Source: Adenanthera pavonina (taxonomy: Eukaryota; Streptophyta; Magnoliopsida; Fabales; Fabaceae). Taken from it: a DNA stretch of 64,000 nt. The notes beneath the pieces are model-generated. The model had not been told where the DNA came from. It searched no databases and saw only the letters and a list, made by a program, of their open reading frames with translations. Below, piece by piece: positions 48,502 through 60,620 of this stretch (the stretch's first letter is position 1; each line of letters begins with the position of its first letter). A program made the translations under genes and the position numbers. The stretch spans positions 11,304,001 through 11,368,000 of the forward strand of contig JAIVEN010000013.1 in assembly GCA_026686845.1 (NCBI GenBank), written 5' to 3'.

Positions 48502-49078
48502 CTCACTATCTGACTTAGGAATTCTTATGTTTGTTAATTATTATGAGCCTGTTTATATATAAATTCTGATGGAGATCCTCGTAGTGGTAAACTTTATGCG
48601 CAAACTCTGTTATATGGATCTCATTGTTTTGATTAACAGTTGATTATGTATGTTTTTGTTGTGAAATTTGAGTAAATCTCTGCTTGTGTTCTTGCTGTGG
48701 TTAAATTTCTGCTGGTGGTTCCTTCTTGCTGTGTTTTAACTTAGTGGAGTCTTATTAATTCCTTTTGCTGATCAAGTTTCATTGCTAACTTGGAATTTGG
48801 GCAAACCATCTGTTGGTGAAAGTTTGGATAATGATTACCGTTGCTATGATTTGCGTTAACTTGAAGGCCTGGAGCTCTGGACCAAAATCATGAGCTTAAA
48901 ATCTCTTTGGATATGCTGAAATTGTGTCTAAAGTCTTGGTTTTTGTAAGTTGGGAGCTGAGAGATATCTCTTTTGGCTCAAATGCTCTGCTAGATCTAAA
49001 ACACTGGTTTGCATAAGTTCATTGTTAAAATTGGATTTTTCTTTTCTTTTCTGTTTTGTTTTTTAAGTTCACTTGCAG

Positions 49079-49098
49079 TTGAGTTTTACAATGATATG
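49079..49098 (+). other. Candidate 20-nt leader microexon, copy C
   Basis: Identical to the copy B segment and flanked by CACTTGCAG and GTAAGTACT in undisturbed context, the reference for the uninterrupted site. Confidence 0.5.
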
Positions 49099-49810
49099 GT
49101 AAGTACTAAAATGCTTGTCATGCTACATCCTTGCTTAAACATGGACATATCTGCACTAAACTTTTCTCATCCTCTTTATCATGGGAGTGCTGTTTTTCCC
49201 CGTGATCTAAAAATTGTGTGCCTATCTAATTTTTGAAGAAATGTCATGTGGATATTTGGTATAAAATTCGAAGTCCAATAAATCACCATCAAAGGGATTT
49301 TCCCTTCCTTCTTGTCAGCCATTGCTATTAATATGTTTGTTTATCCCTTCTTGTTTTGATGTGTCTTTTTCTCGCAAAGTTCCAGAAGTGTTGTTGGTTT
49401 GAACAAAAGAACCACATGACAGTAATGTTCATGACTTCTAAATCTACTCTGATAGATGGATTTTGTTTAGAGTGACCTTAATTTAACCATCTGAGTTAGT
49501 AGGTACACAGTGAGAAAATATGTCATGGCAAGCACAAAAACTTTGAAATAGAACACGAGACAGCACTGATTAGACCTGCTGGTACTCGTGAGATACTTAT
49601 GCGTGTGTGGCATACATGCGTCAGTACTTGACATGCTGAAAGATATGAGACTTAAGTATAAGAATATTCATAAGAATAATGAAACTTAGACATCTCTTGT
49701 TTGGTCTATTCTCTCCCTCCTTGATCCAGCAAATTTGTGAACGAGGCCACTTGGTTCTCCAAATAATAGTGAAATTCCTACTTGCAGCTTATACTCTATA
49801 ATTGGTAGAG

Positions 49811-50080
49811 ATGAGGTTGCTGACACACAATTTGCTGTCATCTAATATAAAAGGCGTTACAAATGGCTTCCAACTGCGCATTGAGGCAGAGAAAGTAGTG
49901 GAAAAGACAGGGGACATGAATCCTGACTTTCTGAGAAAGATGTTTGAGAAGATCCAGTGGAAGGCTTTCGTCGATGCATCTCGGGCCATTGGTTACACTG
50001 AGCTACCTGAGGAAGTTGACCCCTCCCTTCTTGAATCTGATGAATTTCTCAGCAGGTTTTACGATGCTCTATTATCGTAA
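49811..50080 (+). pseudogene. Truncated TRM112 copy
   Basis: 89 codons starting MRLLTHNLLSSNIKG, with the same upstream acceptor (ends 49787) as the intact copy at 33257. Relative to that copy there are seven changes, among them P21Q, V34G, H83Y and H84D. After DALL the frame enters unrelated DNA and stops, losing the last third, including the conserved CPETGRRF and GIPNMLL region. A deletion of about 1.1 kb, from inside the coding region to the point equal to 34620, explains this. A stable partner-binding protein is unlikely, though a short product is possible. Confidence 0.9.
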
Positions 50081-51512
50081 ATACCTTAATACATTCTCAG
50101 ACCCATGAAATCTCTAGATTTTCAATTCAGGAAATAAAGAAAGCATGTATAAGAATAAACTATTGTTGAGCAGTAATACATATGCATCCTATATGATTTA
50201 GTTGTTGTCTTTCACATTGGAGTCATGTTCAATTAGTAGAAATATATTTTATTATCGTTTTGCCTAGTTTAGACTGGATCTTAATATGCTAAGTAATAAA
50301 AATTTATTGGGTTTATTAGTTTTTTAGTTTAATTGCTATGATGGTGAAACATGGAAGGTGACATTACACTCAAAAAATTTTAGGATATTAGTTGCATCCT
50401 TAAGAATACTTTACTGGTAGATTTACACTTTAATCCTTTTGTAAAATGTGGTAGCACATTTGGTGCCATGTGTATGCCACCTGTACGAGATAACAGACAT
50501 TAACTGGACCTATTAAATTTAGGTAACATTGCTACAATTGACTCTTTGAGGATAACATTACACCGAAAATAAGTTTAGGTTACCAGATGCGAGTTTAGAA
50601 ATACTTTGGAAGTAAAATTGCCTAAAACTTATTGAAAATCATACTTTTAGTAAATCATCAATAATATGACTAATTTTTCAGAGTTTGTGCAATGTACCAA
50701 AAAAATGCGCATAGTTGTTCATAAAAGAACAGCCCGCAACAAACATTTTTCTTTGACCATCCATGGTGCACTCAAACATTTTATTTTGATTATCAAGAAA
50801 AAAAACATTTTATTCTACATTGTTGTTTTATGTGAACATTAATTTCGCACATAGGTCTAAACTTATAACATAATTGTTATATTTTTTTTCATGTCTAAGA
50901 ATCAAGAATTCAACTAGAAAGAGTTTTCATTTCCTTCCATAAATTTCACTACCTATTTTATCCATAACCATATTTAGTCTTTAATTCGTTAAATGAGCTA
51001 GTTTATTTAACTCATCTTAGTTATATGGTTTCTTTCTTTTTTCCTTTTTAATCTAGATAGGTTGAAAATTAAAATCCAGCTCACTAGGTGGATTTAGTGA
51101 GTTAGTTTATCAATCTAAAAATTAAAATTAAAAAAAATATATAATTCAATATTTACCTTTTCAATGTCTTGTTAAAAAGATTGACAAAAAATATGTCTAT
51201 GGTCATAAATTATTTAAGAGGTCTTCAAAATTTAACGATACAACATAAACAAGACAACTTAATTCTTATTCTATAATGATATTTGAATCTGTTTTGTAGT
51301 AATAGTTTCATCACCTGCGCCAATATATCCCATCTCTACAGGTAAATCAGCATTTCTACTCTATCAAGAAAAAAAAAATCAGCATCTTCTATGGTACTAT
51401 CTTCGTTTCAAAAAATTCGTGGCTTTAGAGTTTTGGTTATTTTTCAAAAAAAAAAATCTGCCACTTTATAATTTCAATGAAGGTTAATTATTTTTATACA
51501 ATTTGACCATGA

Positions 51513-51551
<39 letters not shown>

Positions 51552-51795
51552 TTTAAAATAAACATGAAAAAACTGATTGGCCACTGAAACAACCTTTGTA
51601 GTTTCACAAAGTAATTTAATGAGGGCGTTTTATTCTAACCTTGAATTTTACTATAATGTAGATTATTTAATCACTTTCTTAAACTATGTGAATAACCTTA
51701 AATGTCAAATTTTTTTGAAATGGAGGAAATACAACATAAAGAAAGACATATAATTTATGAATAAATATGGATGAAATTTGGAAAGGATTTAGATC

Positions 51796-52232
51796 CAAGG
51801 AGGGAGGGGGGACTAGTGGGAGCCATGGTCCCCCCATGTGTTGAGTCATCTTTGTATTATGTATGTATATTTGGCTGAAAAGTTTATCTATTTTTAAAGT
51901 TGGCCTCCCTAAGATAGGATAATTTGAAAGAATGACAACAAGGAAACTACCGATATGGAATTGCTAATAATATTATGTTTGTAGATTTTAATATAAAGAA
52001 TCATTAAAAATAACAATTATTAATCATAGTGTATGTAACTATATTACTAAATTAAAAAATAATTATATTTGTATATATAATTTATTAATTTTATTTTTTA
52101 GATTTATTACTATAAATAATTATTTTTAATACATGTGTAATTATAATTATTAATAAAAAACATTTAAAATAAAAATATATTAATTTAAAAAAAATTCCCC
52201 CCCCCAATCCGTTATTTCTAGCTTCGTCCCTG
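51796..52232. mobile_element. hAT MITE with 8-bp target duplication
   Basis: Starts CAAGGAGGGAGG and ends, inverted, CAGGGACGAAGC. Flanks are the exact duplication TTTAGATC (51788-51795 and 52233-52240). Sub-terminal G runs and C runs (CCCCCCCCCC near 52197) can pair. Copy B lacks it at the corresponding position. Confidence 0.8.
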
Positions 52233-52670
52233 TTTAGATCTAGGATTCTTTTTTAATATTATAGTGGATTACATAGGTTAACCCATCTATCCCATGGATT
52301 AAGAACTCATGGATTGGCTCATTTAATTTAGTGGGTTAGATGAATTAGATTCATATAATCAAATCAACACAAATTCTTTGGTGAGGTCTAAATCCAACCC
52401 ATCAAATTGATGGATTAAATAGGATAGCCTTTTGAGTTTACCTAATTTTAAAGGCTCAATTAATCAGTCCAAACACATTTTCAAAATCATGATTTGATTT
52501 TAAGCACGAGGGAGACCCCTGAATTTGACCACTGAATTGATAGTAAAGTTTGAAGTTTTAAACTAAAATCTTCTACATTGATAGACATATATTTGTGTTA
52601 AAATCTCTCTCTTCATATATAATAATATGTAGAAAGTTATTTGGTTGAGAATAGAATTTAGTTTATTGTA

Positions 52671-52945
52671 GACTTCGTATATAATATATCAATTCTATTT
52701 ATAAGGAAAAAAAGAGAATTAATATTATATTAATTTCTTTTTATCAAAATTACTTGCTTTTATTAATATTATTAAAAGTCACTAAATATATTTTTGAAAA
52801 GAACTGAGAGAGAGATTAATTAATTATGGGTAATTTTTAAAAAAATTAAAAATATGAGACAAATTAATTATTTTTAATTAACTTCATCTCCCTTTTTTAA
52901 TACCCATAAAGTATTTTTTTACCCTTATAAATGCACAGAAGGGAG
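52671..52945. mobile_element. Stowaway-like MITE (copy C partner of 37431)
   Basis: Ends GACTTCGTAT and GAAGGGAG next to TA; interior aligns with the copy B element (TTTATAAGGAAAA, TTAATTAATTATG). More decayed at its left end than the B copy. Confidence 0.55.
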
Positions 52946-53320
52946 TATGGAACACGACGTTAGTTTCAAAATAAGCATAGTCTAAATAACAAAGGAAATT
53001 ACATTTTTTAGTAAACCACCATTATTGAAGAGAAAATTCCCAATATTCAAAATTTTCCTTGTCCAATAAACACACTTCACCACTTGTCGGATGGTAAAGT
53101 GACACTCTACATGTGTTTTGGAGTCGATCTTTTAAAGTGAAGAATTAGTAAAATATTTTTTAAATAAAAAGATATAAAAGTAAAACTTGAATAACAAATA
53201 TATATTTTGGTCACTTTTTTATAATATTTTATTTGAAAGACACTATATCAATTAAGCCAGATATATTTTTTAATAATTATTCAGAATTTGATACTATTGA
53301 CTATTTTATACTTCCTATAT

Positions 53321-53566
53321 CCTAAATATTGGATAATTTGCCCTAATATATGACCCTTTACAGTATACAATATAATATTTATTATATATTTCTAAAAAAT
53401 ATCTTTATTTAATATATTTCAAAGAAGGAGAGAAATAAACTAAATAAGAGTAGTTTTGAAAAAGATATAGTAATTTTTTAAGAAATCAAAATAGTTAACT
53501 AATTTTAACTCACATTCTTAATTCGCGTGATTCGGTTAAGAAATTTATATTAAAGATTGGAGGGAG
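53321..53566. mobile_element. Stowaway-like MITE
   Basis: Starts CTTCCTATATCC and ends GGAGGGAG, with TA on both sides. The interior resembles part of 1860-2010 (AAATAAGAGTAGTTTTGAAAA), so these may be one family. Confidence 0.58.
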
Positions 53567-54039
53567 TATTTGAATAATGTTAGATCCTAAATAGATATTT
53601 ACCACAAAACTTGAATTTAAAACATTTTTAAAAGAAAAATTGTGTTCATTACACTTGTTCTAACCGTAATTGATAATCAAAAAATATTTTTACTGGAGAA
53701 TTTAAACGGTCTCGGATTTCAAAACCAGCTTGAATCTTCCCATTAAAAACTACTCTCTTAAGGTGGCTAGCTTTCCGATGTCAAGTTTATTTGAGGTGAA
53801 GGGTTTAATATTTTAAGTAGAATTGATGTAAAGCAAACGTTATTAATGAATGTGGTTGAGCATTATCTATCCAAAAAAACATGGTTGTTGAACACAACAT
53901 TGTCACCACCCTAAGACAGAAATAAGGAGTATCGTCAAAAGTTCAAATTCTAATTTTAAAAATTTATTATATATATATATATTAAGGAATACATATTTTT
54001 AAATTTTAAATTAAAAATGTAATAACAAAAATACAAAGT

Positions 54040-55570
54040 GCTCCAGCTAAGGCGTCCTAAAAAATGTTGGGGAATCACGAGTTAGAACCTAAATTAGCAA
54101 TTAATTATAAAATGAGCTCCACTATCTAATTAATTATGTTAAGGGACCAACTATTTTAAAATGAAAAATAGTGACATGGCCAAAATACCCTCAAAATTTA
54201 CCCCCACCCTTAACATCACTATAGTCGGTTGTTGGTCAACAGCACTCGGTCAACACCAAACAACAATTGTTCAACAACTAGTCAACGCCAGCTAACGACT
54301 AGTCAACCATCGCGGACATTTGGTCAATGATTACTAGTGGCTTGTGGTTTGCAATTTCCTTTTCAAAATTTGTAACTTATTCTAAATTTACAACTTAATT
54401 TCTTGATTTTTACTATTAATTAATTGTTTCAAAGATTTGCAACTTTTTTTTCAAAATTTGAAATTTATTTACTTTAAATTTGCAACTCAATTTTCAAATT
54501 TTTACAAGGAATTATTCTTTGTGGCTTGCAATTTCTTTTCTAAAATTTATAACTCATTTTTCCAAATTTTAACTATAAATTACTCCAATACTCTGTAACT
54601 TTTTTTTTTTCAAATTTTATAACTTACTCACTTTGAATTTGCAACTTAATTTTTAAATTTTTACTATAAATAGTTCCAATAGTTTGGAATTCACTTTCTA
54701 GAATTTATAATTTGATTAATCTAAATTTACAACTTTTTTTCTATAATTTATAATTTGATTAATCTGAATTTGCAATTTGATTTCTAAAACTTTTATATGA
54801 ATTATTCTAGTGGTTTGCAATTTCTTTTTCAAAATTTACAACTTAATTACTTTGAATTTGTAACTAGATTTCCAAATTTTTACTATAAATTATTCTAATA
54901 TGGTTTGCAACTCTTTTCCAAAATTGGTAACTTACTTACTATGAATTTGTAACTCTATTTCCAAATTTTTACTATGAAATAATTTGATTTAGTGGTTGTA
55001 AATTCGGAGTAAGTAAATTGCAAAATTTGAAAAAAAAAGTTGCAAGTTACATTGTAAAAATTTGAAAATTAAGTCACAAATTCAAAGTAACCAAATTACA
55101 AATCTTGAAAAAGATGTTGCAAACTACTAGAATAATTAATAGTAAAAATTTGGAAACTAAATTGCAAATTTAAAAAAAAAGTGTCAAACCAAACTAGATC
55201 AATTTCTCAAAAAAATTTGAAATTTGAGTTATAAATTAAAAGTAAATAAGTTGTAAATTCTGAGAATAAGTGACAAACCATTTGTCGCCAGTGACAGTTA
55301 ACTACCATTGACCAATTGCCATGACTATTAACCGTGCCTTGTGGCCATTGACTGATTGCCAATGGTCGTTAACTAGTGGCCAGGCAAGAGCCGGTGATAG
55401 TGGGGGTGAAGAGGGAAGCTTTGGAGGCGTTTTAGAAATCTCACCATTTTATTGTTTTATTTGAAAATATTTAGTCTCTTATCATAATTAAATATATAAT
55501 AGGCCTCAATTTCTAATTAATTTCTTATTTTGGTCCCAATTTTGTAATTTTCCAAAATTGTTTATGCGGC
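54040..55570. mobile_element. Foldback element with long inverted arms
   Basis: The left arm runs AATTAATTATAAAATGAG...GGGACCAA...ACCAAAATACCCTC, and the right arm is its diverged reverse complement (ending in AATTTCTTATTTTGGTCCC). The next layer on each side is GTCAAC-rich (left: GTTGGTCAACAGC; right: GCCATTGACTGATTGCC). The middle is a string of TTTGCAA..TTTTT..AAATTT words that invert near 55000. The whole could fold into one long hairpin. No coding region. Edges are approximate. Confidence 0.65.
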
Positions 55571-56150
55571 TCAAGTGATCTTTAAAGTATTTATTTGAAA
55601 TGTTTGGTCCAATTCAATCCCAAGAATAAATTTTCTGCTTGGGCATCATGTCATGTCATCCTCTGAAGATATGTGTAGAATTTAGAGTTTTTAAAAATTT
55701 TTTGACCCAAATTGAATTTTCAAAGTGATAGCCAATTCGGTCCAGAGAAGGTGTCTGTTTTCTTTTTTATTTTGAAAAAACAGAAACTTGTTATGGTTGA
55801 ATGAAATGTTTGGCCTAGCTTCTTATAAAAAAAAAAAACTTCTAAGTAATAGGCCGAGCAATTTTTCTACTAAAGAGAAGTCCTTCAAAGCCCAAATGAA
55901 TGTAGAAAATATTTTTGTAAGACAAAAATAATTGCATTCAATCGGTAATTATGGTAATTACCTCTAGCACTTTTTATCTACCTTCTTAACTGCATGATCT
56001 TTTTATGCAATTTGATAGAAAAATATTTTTTTAGAAAAAGAAATACTTGACATAAAAAATTCCTTCTCTAATATTGTTAAATGCTCTTATCGTATAATTT
56101 TTTTCAAACACAAATTTTCTATCAGAATTCTTTTTATAAAACTTTATTTA
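55571..56150. other. AT-rich DNA, no gene seen
   Basis: Non-coding, with no partner found elsewhere in the window. It lies between the foldback element and a MITE. Confidence 0.45.
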
Positions 56151-56750
56151 TGGCTTGTTTGGTTAAATGAAAAGTTTTCTCTAGAGAAAGGCATGGGACT
56201 ATATTCTTACCAATGCATGTTTGGTTTGATGGTTGCTTTAGATGAAGAACTTTAGAATGAAGGCAAATCGACTAAAATATCCTTTTCGCAGGGGAAAAAA
56301 CATGTAATGTAGAATAAGTAAACATAGGATGAGGAAAGTTTGAAGTTCTAGTTACTTTATGGCTCATCCTTGCTTGAACACTAATTTTATTTTATTTTAA
56401 TTATTTAAAAATTATGTGTTAATGGTGATTAAAAATAGTTATTTTATTGTTATAATTTAAAAATTCAAAATTAAATTAAATATTATACTATTTCTATTAA
56501 TTTTTTTTTAAAAATATCTTTAATTGTTAAAATTTTAAAATAAATATTTTAATATATTTTTATTAGTAGTGTTATTGTGATTTGATAATATCTTTCTTTT
56601 TCATTTTTCATATCACTTTCATCCAACCAAACATAAAAATAAAATAGAACCTCATTTCTTTTCTTAACATTTTAAACATGATTGTTTTGTTCAATAAAAA
56701 TCTATTTCCATTTCCAATCTTTTAAAAATTCCATTAACCAAATAGGGCCT
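56151..56750. mobile_element. Possible Tourist-like MITE
   Basis: Left GGCTTGTTTGGTTAA and right, inverted, GGCCCTATTTGGTTAA form a clear inverted repeat of the PIF/Harbinger style. The flanking target duplication is not clean. Interior AT-rich, 600 bp. Confidence 0.55.
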
Positions 56751-58153
56751 TTGTTTTCAAAAAATAAAATTTATCTGAAACAATCGGCTTTAAGCCCAAG
56801 ATTGACTTTGTTTTTTGTTTTGGGCCACAAACCTCACTCATTTTTTTCCCTTGATGCCTGACTTATTTTCGAAATAAGCAAATTACACAGCAATTTCAAT
56901 TGCGCCTTAAACTGAAGCATGAATAGTTTTCAAAATTTCTACTTCAGTTTAAGCTCAAGCAAAGACCCATTGTATTTGCAAAATTTTTACGTGAGCTTAT
57001 GTGTATGTGTTTTTCAAATCCTTCCAGCCCCAACTCACACCCCCCCCTCCCCTCCCCCCCCCCTCCCCCTAACAAGAAAACAGACACACCAAAACTCCCA
57101 AAAAAGTATTTTTTTATAGTTTCAAGGAGGGCCCAAAGAGGCAACCACCTCAATTGCCTAGCCCCAAACACGGCCTTGAATGCACTTTGCACTTTGGTGC
57201 ATGCATATGGTTGGTTTAATTGGACATGAATTCTTCTTTGATAAATATATTCTTATCTGCAACGGAAAATGAAAACGAAGCAATATGGTTCTCTTGGCAA
57301 GTAGGGGATGGTGACAGATTAGTCATTTCTATTTGCTTATTGTTGGGAGTCTCTTTCGTGTGTTGATTGGTTTGTAATAAAGGACACAAGACAAAGTAAA
57401 TTTCTACCAATTTTCTTGGAAAAGCTCAACATAGTCGCATAAAGATGAGGAAAATACTTATCTACTTTTTTTTATCTGTTTTGTATGTTATTTTTCAATT
57501 AAAAATTAACATGTGAATTTTTTTAATATATTGTAAATTTAATCATTAATTATATATTAAAAATATTAATTTTTTAAATTTAAAAAAATTTAAAAGGTCT
57601 ATAAATTAAATTTTAATTGGAGAATAGTATAAAAAGTATATAAGAAAAAATATATAAATTTAGTCTAGAAAGACCACATCCCACATTGTTTTATATGAAC
57701 ATATATTTCACCAGTACGTCAGAACTTATAACATATATTTGTTATAATTTTTTCAAATAAATGAGTTCATGTCTAAGAATCAAGAATTCAGCCTGAAAAG
57801 AATTGGTCAGGAAAAAATAGGAAAGAAATTCTTTTCCCCATAAATTTCAACCCCGACTATTTTATCCATATTTAGTCTTTGAGCTCTTAAAACAAGTTAA
57901 ACATGTTAAATGGATTTATAACCCACCTTAGTGTATGGGTTTTTTCTTTTCTTTCGCCTGAGTTGTGGGTTTAGAATTAAAATTCAACTATCCAGGCGGG
58001 TTAAGTGAGTTACTCCATTTAACCCTCTAAAAAAAAAGAAAAATTAAATAATATAATTCAATATTTATCTTTTCAATGTCTTGTTAAAATAAATAAAAGA
58101 AATTGTCTATTGTCATAAATTATTTATAGATCTTCAAAATTCAACGATACAAC

Positions 58154-58524
58154 GAGCATGTTTGATTTAGCTTATAAATGATTATGGAGTAGAGAAAAGT
58201 GATTATATAGCTAGTAAAAAAACGCAATCCAGATCAAAATAATTACTTATGATCATTTAAGTGATTATTTTCATAAACTACTTTTTCTAGCTTATGATAA
58301 TCACTTTTCTCTCATAATCACTTATTTCACTTTTTCTTCACATTATCCACCCAATAATCGCTTAAACTTCAATATTCAAACACATTTATTTTCTCAAAAT
58401 CACTTATTAGTGAAAAATATCCAAACACAATTCACTTTTGACATAATCACTTATTTTCATAATTTATTATAAATAATCACTTATCCTCATAATTACTTAT
58501 ATATAATCTAATCCAAACACACAT
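58154..58524. mobile_element. MITE with 3-bp duplication, copy D only
   Basis: Starts GAGCATGTTTGATTTAG and ends, inverted, ATGTGTGTTTGGATTAG. AAC flanks both sides. Copies B and C read GATACAAYATAAAC straight through, so the site is empty there. The interior has inverted AATCACTTTTCTC arms. The superfamily is uncertain; the end style is Harbinger-like. Confidence 0.7.
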
Positions 58525-59020
58525 AACATAAACAAAGACAAAAAAAAATGCAAAGCTTAGGAATAAGTTTACAGAGTATGGATTGCTTTGGATCCAATGA
58601 CATTATCTTTTCAGTGTCCTTCTCAACAACTTATGACGCCAACAACCCATGTCATTTATAAACTACGAATCTGCAATATGCTTTCTTCTTTTTCTTTTTA
58701 ACGAATCAATATATTATGGATTAGTTTGGATTAGAGTTGGAATCCCAATTGAGAGGTCATAAGGTGTTTTTTTTAATTTATCCATAAAACTCCAATTTTA
58801 TTACTTTTTTAAAGAGTGTTAAATTTTTAATTAAAGTGCAGCTTTTATATGTTCATTACATATATGTAATTATTATTATGGACAAACCGGATTAAGAAAA
58901 TATCACGCCAGACTGGCCTTGTCCTAAATATTAATCAAATAACTTGTAATAATTAAGACTTAATGGCATTGAATAATGTCGAAGCTACTTTTTCGGTCAT
59001 TGCCTTCATTTTAATTAATA

Positions 59021-59269
59021 CTCCATTCGTTTTTTAATATAAGAACATTTTAATTGAATTATGTAGATTAAAAATAAGAGTTAAAATTAGTTAATTATTT
59101 TAATTTTTTCAAATATCAAGGCATCTTTTTTCAAAACTACCCTTATTTAGTTTTTTTCTTTCTCTCATTGAAAAAAAATAAATAGAGATATTTTTAAAAA
59201 ATGTATAATAAATACTATATTATATTTAAAAAAAATCATATATTTTTTATATTTTGGATCGGAATAAAG
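59021..59269. mobile_element. Stowaway-like MITE
   Basis: Starts CTCCATTCGTTTTTTAATATAAG and ends, inverted, CTTTATTCCGATCC, with TA flanks. The ends have diverged; the interior has the AATATAAG/CATATATTTT arms typical of the group. Confidence 0.5.
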
Positions 59270-60126
59270 TATAAAAAATTTCTTGGCATATGTTTATCGA
59301 CGTTCATGTTTGTTTTTGGATAAAAAAAGATGCCAAATTATGTCATAACTAGGGTGGGACCAAAAATTCACAGGTTGGCTCATTTAAGTGAAGCTTCAAC
59401 CCAACCCACTAAGTTGATGAGTTAAATGGGACAGCCTTGCTTTATTTAATTATTCAAACACATTTTCAAAATCTTAATTTGAGTCTAGGCATGAGGGAGA
59501 CCATTGATGATGACACCACTAAATTGATAGTAAAGTTTGAAATTTCAAACTAAAATTTCTTACATTGTTTTTTTTACCAAAAAAACAATCTTACATTGTA
59601 AGACATTTATTTATATTAATATATATGTCATTTAAAATTTGAGCACACAGATTAACAAATACAATTAAATTTAATGTGTTAGAATTTATTTTAAATTTCA
59701 TAACATATCTTTCAATAAATATATAAATAATACAAAATAATTAATATTATCTTTAACTTTTAAAAGGATATATAATGGTATTATTGAAAACACAGTAATT
59801 AATATTGTATTAGAATTTAAAAATGACGTATAAATAAAAATAAAAAAAAATTTACTTAGCTTATTTTAAACTGCAGGATATGAGACAACAGGCAAGTTTC
59901 AACAAAATAAGCCGCCATACTTGAAGAGAAAAGTCCCAATACTAATTGCCTTCCTTGTCTAATAAACATACTTCACGACTTGTTTGATGGTGTAGTAACA
60001 CTCTCCATGTGTTTGGGGATTTAAATTTTTTTAAGTAAGTAAAGAAATAGTAAAATATTTCATAAATAAAAAGATATAAAAATAAAATGTTAAGAAAACC
60101 AGTCTCACTCTTCCTATTAAAAACTA

Positions 60127-60395
60127 CTTCCTCCAGTCCATGTTATAAGATATTTTGTATCAATTACATGCATATTAAAAAAATTATTTTTTCAACTGAA
60201 ATCAATGCAAAAAGTATTCATATTTTCTATTTTACCCTCATTAAATACCACATTCTATTATCATTATAGAATTATAAATGAGGAGGGAGGAACTATTAAA
60301 GACAGGGGTAAAATAGGAAGAAAAATATCCAATACTCTAGAATTTGGACAAAAAACTTGTCATATAAAATATCTTATAATATGAATCGGAGGGAG
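60127..60395. mobile_element. Stowaway-like MITE with empty site in copy C
   Basis: Starts CTTCCTCCAGTCC and ends CGGAGGGAG with TA on both sides. Copy C at about 53745 reads AAAAACTACTCTCTTAAGGTGG, the empty site. The arms TTATAAGATATTTTGT and ATATCTTATAATATG can pair. About 270 bp. Confidence 0.78.
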
Positions 60396-60620
60396 TATAT
60401 TAAGATGGCTAGTTTTCCATGTCAAGTTTATCTGATGTGATGAAGGGTTCAATTCAATATTTAAGAAGATTTGATTTAAAGCAAACATTAATTAATGAAT
60501 GTGGTTGAGCATTATCTATCAAAAAAATACATTGTCTACACCCTAGGGCATTTAGAAATTGGAAGCATTGTCAAAAGTTCAAATTCTAATCTTAAAATGT
60601 ATTTTGCACACACACATAAC

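Larger units (their letters stand above)
46459..49787 (+). promoter_or_regulatory. Promoter/leader block C
   Basis: Aligns with blocks A and B: CT-rich leader exon (46480-46700), intron DNA, hairpin, microexon and acceptor. The first bases of the GC-rich part are replaced by the hAT-like remnant, so the core promoter may be damaged. A TRIM-like element (47168-48429) interrupts the intron. It leads into a truncated TRM112. Confidence 0.58.
50085..53960. repeat. Downstream block, copy C
   Basis: Aligns with 34620-38000 (copy B) and 56770-60600 (copy D). The part 53115-53960 is shared with D only (landmark GAATGTGGTTGAGCATTATC at about 53848 and 60499). A TAA microsatellite lies at 51512-51550. 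No gene is seen. Confidence 0.72.
56760..60620. repeat. Downstream block, copy D (no gene attached)
   Basis: Begins with AATCGGCTTTAAGCCCAAG as in copy B at 35880 and follows the B/C order to 60620. No promoter block or TRM112 precedes it. It has its own MITEs (58154, 59021, 60127) and a C-rich run at 57041-57070. It shows that the downstream block has duplicated independently of the gene, or that the gene part was lost. Confidence 0.7.

Noticed and set aside
55020..55290. Satellite array
   Set aside because: The TTTGCAA-type words are irregular and change direction near 55000, which fits a foldback rather than a tandem satellite.
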